A stretch of DNA of 14,649 nucleotides from CAZRDB01 sp964598695 (GTDB lineage: Bacteria > Armatimonadota > Zipacnadia > UBA1398). The notes below the pieces were generated by a model that worked only from the letters and a program-made list of their open reading frames with translations, was not told the origin of the DNA and did not search any database. Numbering within the stretch: position 1 is the stretch's first letter; each line of letters begins with the position of its first letter. The stretch lies in contig CAZRDB010000126.1 of NCBI GenBank assembly GCA_964598695.1, forward strand, positions 1 to 14,649. Direction: 5' to 3'. The position numbers and the translations under genes were made by a program. Positions 11,950 through 14,649 of the stretch are shown piece after piece.

Positions 11950-14649
11950 TATGGCTCGCTCCCCATCGGGAGCGCGACCTCGCGACCCCCGAAGCGAAGC
12001 CGCATCGTCTCGCCCGCCGCGGGGACGCGAGCCACGTAGGCGCCGAGGTCCTCGGGACGGAAGCCCGAGACGACGATCCAGGAGCCCCTCCCGTCCGCCA
12101 CTTCGCCCGGGCTCGCGGGCGCCTGTCGGAGGATCTCCTCCGGGCACAGCCTGCGGGCGATGAAGCACGTCGCGCCCGCCTGCACGCGCCTCACCACGGC
12201 CTCGAGCGTCGCCCCGGAGACCGAGATCCCGCAGACGAAGATCGTGTCGACCGTCGCGAGCGGCTCCGCGCCGACGCGGTCGTCGTAGACGGCGACCGGG
12301 GCGGAGGGGTACGAGAAGCGCCATGTGCCCCGCGCGTAGACCGAGCTGTTCGCGTTCACGGCGCCGGGGTGCGTTGCGCCGCCGGTAAGGAGGTTCCAGA
12401 CGGCGAGCCACTCGCCGGTGTCCTCGGTCGGCGCCAGGTTGGCGGCCCCGTAGAGGCTCTGCCAGTAGTAGCAGCTCGCCTGGCCCCAGTCACTGTCCGG
12501 GAAGCGGATGATCGCGACCTCGGGCTCGTAGTCGCGGTAGGTGTAGCCGCGGTCGCGCGGCCGCGTGGTCCGTGCGAAGTCGCGGAGCGCGACCCCGTAC
12601 TCGGTCAGCTCATACGCCGCTCCCCGCAGGCGACAGAGGGCCGCGAACGCCTCGGTGTAGACGTTGTCGACGCCGGCGAGATCGGCCAGTCTGAGCGCGT
12701 CGCGGTACTCCTGCACGGTGTGCCCGGGGAACTCGTCCAGGTACCACAGGTCGGGGGTGAGCCACAGCTCGGCGCCGTACTGCTTCGCCGCCCCCAGAGC
12801 CTGGGCGAGCACGACCGGGTGGATGTCCTCCTTCAGGAGCTTGGGGCAGAGGGTCACGCCCGCGTCGGCGAGAGGGTGCCACAGCACGGGGAAGACGCTC
12901 TCGACCAGCATCCGAGCGCCATGCTCCTGGTGGTAGCCGTCGACAGCGCGGGCAGCCGCGGTGAACGCGTCGCGCGCTTCGGCGAGCGCCATCCCGGCTG
13001 TCTCGACGAGGTAGGGAGGGCGGTCCTCGATGCCGCGGCTGGCGTAGTAGTAGTTGCGGCAGAGCTGCATGTGCTCGCCCTCGTCGTAGACCACGCCCTC
13101 GAAGAGGCCGGTGGCCGCGGCGGCGTCGAGCACGGCAGGCTCGAGATCCCACCGGTGGCAGCCGTCCGGCGCGACGAAACGGTCGCGGCCGTCCGCGGCG
13201 ACCGCCGAGGGGCTCCAGTTCGCCTCCTCGTTGTTGAGCGCGAACCGGAGACCGGTCGCCCTGCAGAAGGCGAACAGATCGGCCAGCTCGCCGTTGTCGA
13301 TCTGCCCGGAGCCCAGGTGAACCTGGAGGAGGTTGGCGCCCTGGTCGCGGATGCCGAGCAGGAGCGCGGGGCTGTCGAACCAGTTGAGGTCGACCCCGCA
13401 GAGCCCCTCGCGCGGCGGCAAGGGGGTGAGGGCGGCGAAGAGGCTGCTTAGTCGCGTCTCGCCGCGTGGGAGCACCGCCAGCGCGCTATGGCGCTCCGGT
13501 GAGGGCCGGCCCGCCAGCTCGACGGTGAACCGGTAGAGGCCGGGCGGGAGCGCCGGCGTCGCGAAGCCGCCTCGGCCCGCGGTCCCGTCCCACCGCAGCT
13601 CCACGGGCGCCCGGAAGACCTCGTCGCCCGACCAGCTCTCGGCCCACACCTCGGCGGTGACTGCCGGGGCCGGCTCGCAGCTGCGCAGGACCACCCGCGC
13701 GAAGAGCGACTCGCCCTCGGCGCACCGGTCGGCGCCACCGAAGTCGAGCAGGACGGCGACCGTGCACACCGGCGTCACGGGGTCGTCGGGCCCCCGCACG
13801 GCGAGGGCCGTCCACGAGACCGGATCGGCCGGCGAGGGGCGGGCCTCGGCAGGCTTCCCCCCCGCTCCCCAGTCTGGGCCGCTGACGAGCCGCGCGATCT
13901 CCGCGCCTGCCCGCCACGCCCGGAGGTCGACGGCGACGGCCGGGTCGGAGGCGGGGGCGAAGTCGTACCGGAGTGCGAATGCCGCGTCGCCCTCGGGCTC
14001 GATCGCGCTGCGGCGGTGCTCCCCGACTCCGGGCTCGAGGGTCCAGCCGTCCGGGCCCGAGAGGTCCACGCGGCCGTCCCCGGTGAGGGCTACCTCGGAG
14101 AGCACCACGCGACCGGAGGGTGTACGCGCGGTCTCCTTCTGGTCCATGCGGAACCGGAGGGCGGCGATCCGCCCGAAGTCGCAGGCGTCGCCGTCTCCGG
14201 TGTCGAGTCGGCCGTCGGCTCTCAGGTCGATGACGTGCTCCGCCTCCTCGCCCCCGGAGCCCAGCATCAGGTCGGGGTGGCCGCGCTCGAGGCAGTAGAG
14301 CCCGGAGCTGCGGCCGTCGGCGTCGAGGACCTCGACGTACAGCCACTCGTCGCCCCGCGCCCCCCGCGTGCGGAAGGTCAGGCGATCGTAGCGCCCGGGC
14401 GCGGGGAGGCTGCGCCGCAACCAGAGCCAGCAGTTCGCGGGGGCCGACGCGTCATGCTCGGCCTCGACGACGACCGAGTTGGGGCCTGCGGTGAGAAGCG
14501 ACGTGACGTCGTAGGTCTCGCCATCCCACGGGGTGTCGCCCACGCTGACTGCGCGACCGTTCACGAGCAGCCGGTAGCGGTCGTAGGCTGCCACGCGGAG
14601 AAGCGCACGGTCGGGCTCGGAGGGCAGGTCGACGGCGCCCGAAAACGCG
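11949..14649 (-). CDS. Large multidomain protein resembling a glycoside hydrolase, 5'-partial
   Basis: The frame stays open to the right edge, so the N-terminus lies outside the window; about 899 residues are visible. The first visible stretch (14400-14649) resembles the jelly-roll domain of GH2- and rhamnosidase-type enzymes: VDLPSEPDRALLRVAAYDRY, then LLVNGRAV, YDVTSLLTAGPNSVVVEA and LWLRRSLPAPG. Beta-rich, possibly carbohydrate-binding segments follow. A TIM-barrel-like part starts near 13400 with GVDLNWFD and LLQVHLG. It includes GVVYDEGEHMQ at 13065-13097, whose acidic residues (D 13083-13085, E 13080-13082, E 13074-13076) are candidate catalytic residues. MLVESVFPVLWHP, LWLTPDLWYLDEFPG and VDNVYTEAF are further barrel-strand candidates, and the last 150 residues look like a C-terminal Rossmann/beta domain. 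I do not recognise a specific GH family, and no signal peptide can be judged. The gene is convergent with its left neighbour. Confidence 0.72.
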   Translation of the reverse strand, partial: AFSGAVDLPSEPDRALLRVAAYDRYRLLVNGRAVSVGDTPWDGETYDVTSLLTAGPNSVVVEAEHDASAPANCWLWLRRSLPAPGRYDRLTFRTRGARGDEWLYVEVLDADGRSSGLYCLERGHPDLMLGSGGEEAEHVIDLRADGRLDTGDGDACDFGRIAALRFRMDQKETARTPSGRVVLSEVALTGDGRVDLSGPDGWTLEPGVGEHRRSAIEPEGDAAFALRYDFAPASDPAVAVDLRAWRAGAEIARLVSGPDWGAGGKPAEARPSPADPVSWTALAVRGPDDPVTPVCTVAVLLDFGGADRCAEGESLFARVVLRSCEPAPAVTAEVWAESWSGDEVFRAPVELRWDGTAGRGGFATPALPPGLYRFTVELAGRPSPERHSALAVLPRGETRLSSLFAALTPLPPREGLCGVDLNWFDSPALLLGIRDQGANLLQVHLGSGQIDNGELADLFAFCRATGLRFALNNEEANWSPSAVAADGRDRFVAPDGCHRWDLEPAVLDAAAATGLFEGVVYDEGEHMQLCRNYYYASRGIEDRPPYLVETAGMALAEARDAFTAAARAVDGYHQEHGARMLVESVFPVLWHPLADAGVTLCPKLLKEDIHPVVLAQALGAAKQYGAELWLTPDLWYLDEFPGHTVQEYRDALRLADLAGVDNVYTEAFAALCRLRGAAYELTEYGVALRDFARTTRPRDRGYTYRDYEPEVAIIRFPDSDWGQASCYYWQSLYGAANLAPTEDTGEWLAVWNLLTGGATHPGAVNANSSVYARGTWRFSYPSAPVAVYDDRVGAEPLATVDTIFVCGISVSGATLEAVVRRVQAGATCFIARRLCPEEILRQAPASPGEVADGRGSWIVVSGFRPEDLGAYVARVPAAGETMRLRFGGREVALPMGSEP

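Noticed and set aside
12369..13451. 360-residue plus-strand frame inside the minus-strand glycoside-hydrolase-like gene
   Set aside because: It is a shadow. The minus-strand frame continues on both sides for a further 1.6 kb with coherent protein motifs, while this one has none.
1..14649. CRISPR arrays, tRNA or rRNA genes, integrases or phage genes
   Set aside because: None was seen on either strand. No regularly spaced direct repeats, no cloverleaf with a GTTCRANNC-type T-arm and no mobile-element proteins were recognised.

Overview
This is a GC-rich (roughly 70%) bacterial chromosomal segment. It is probably a scaffold from a draft or metagenome assembly, because it carries a run of ten Ns at 710-719. 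No rRNA, tRNA, CRISPR array, insertion sequence or phage gene is visible. Short intergenic gaps, GTG and TTG starts, a Gly/Pro-rich putative envelope protein and a large unfamiliar carbohydrate-active protein would fit Armatimonadota or a similar poorly sampled phylum. That placement is inference only.

Layout, left to right: (1) the 3' end of a glycine-rich protein with a possible BamE/SmpA-like C-terminal part (2-595). (2) A 190-base spacer with two closely related GC-rich hairpins on either side of the assembly gap. (3) dnaG-rpoD (786-4859), the conserved core of the macromolecular synthesis operon, without rpsU next to it. (4) Tightly packed genes for a TatD-family hydrolase and a TcdA-type E1-like enzyme, overlapping by 34 bases (4883-6411). 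(5) A membrane-anchored FG-GAP/VCBS-type repeat protein (6500-7660). (6) A DUF1638 protein followed 8 bases later by recG (7723-10946). (7) An NmrA/NDUFA9-like NAD(P)-binding protein (10970-11893). (8) Converging from the right edge, the 3' part of a large minus-strand protein resembling a multidomain glycoside hydrolase (11949-14649, 5' end outside the window).

The outstanding feature is the primary sigma factor. Regions 1.1, 1.2, 2, 3 and 4 are well conserved, but about 345 residues are inserted between regions 1.2 and 2, where the sigma-70 non-conserved region of E. coli sits. The insert does not look like that region. It reads as SbsA/Big_5-type Ig-like units, a fold usually seen in secreted or surface proteins. 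It begins with the second half of one Ig-like unit, has two complete units in the middle, and ends with the first half of a unit. The two outer halves are complementary, so they could fold together and keep the two sigma flanks adjacent. This is either a remarkable Ig-decorated housekeeping sigma factor or an in-frame assembly chimera. The intact reading frame through both junctions favours the former without proving it.

The rest is mostly information processing (primase, sigma factor, RecG, tRNA t6A-modification enzyme, TatD nuclease-like hydrolase) with a few accessory genes of unclear role.
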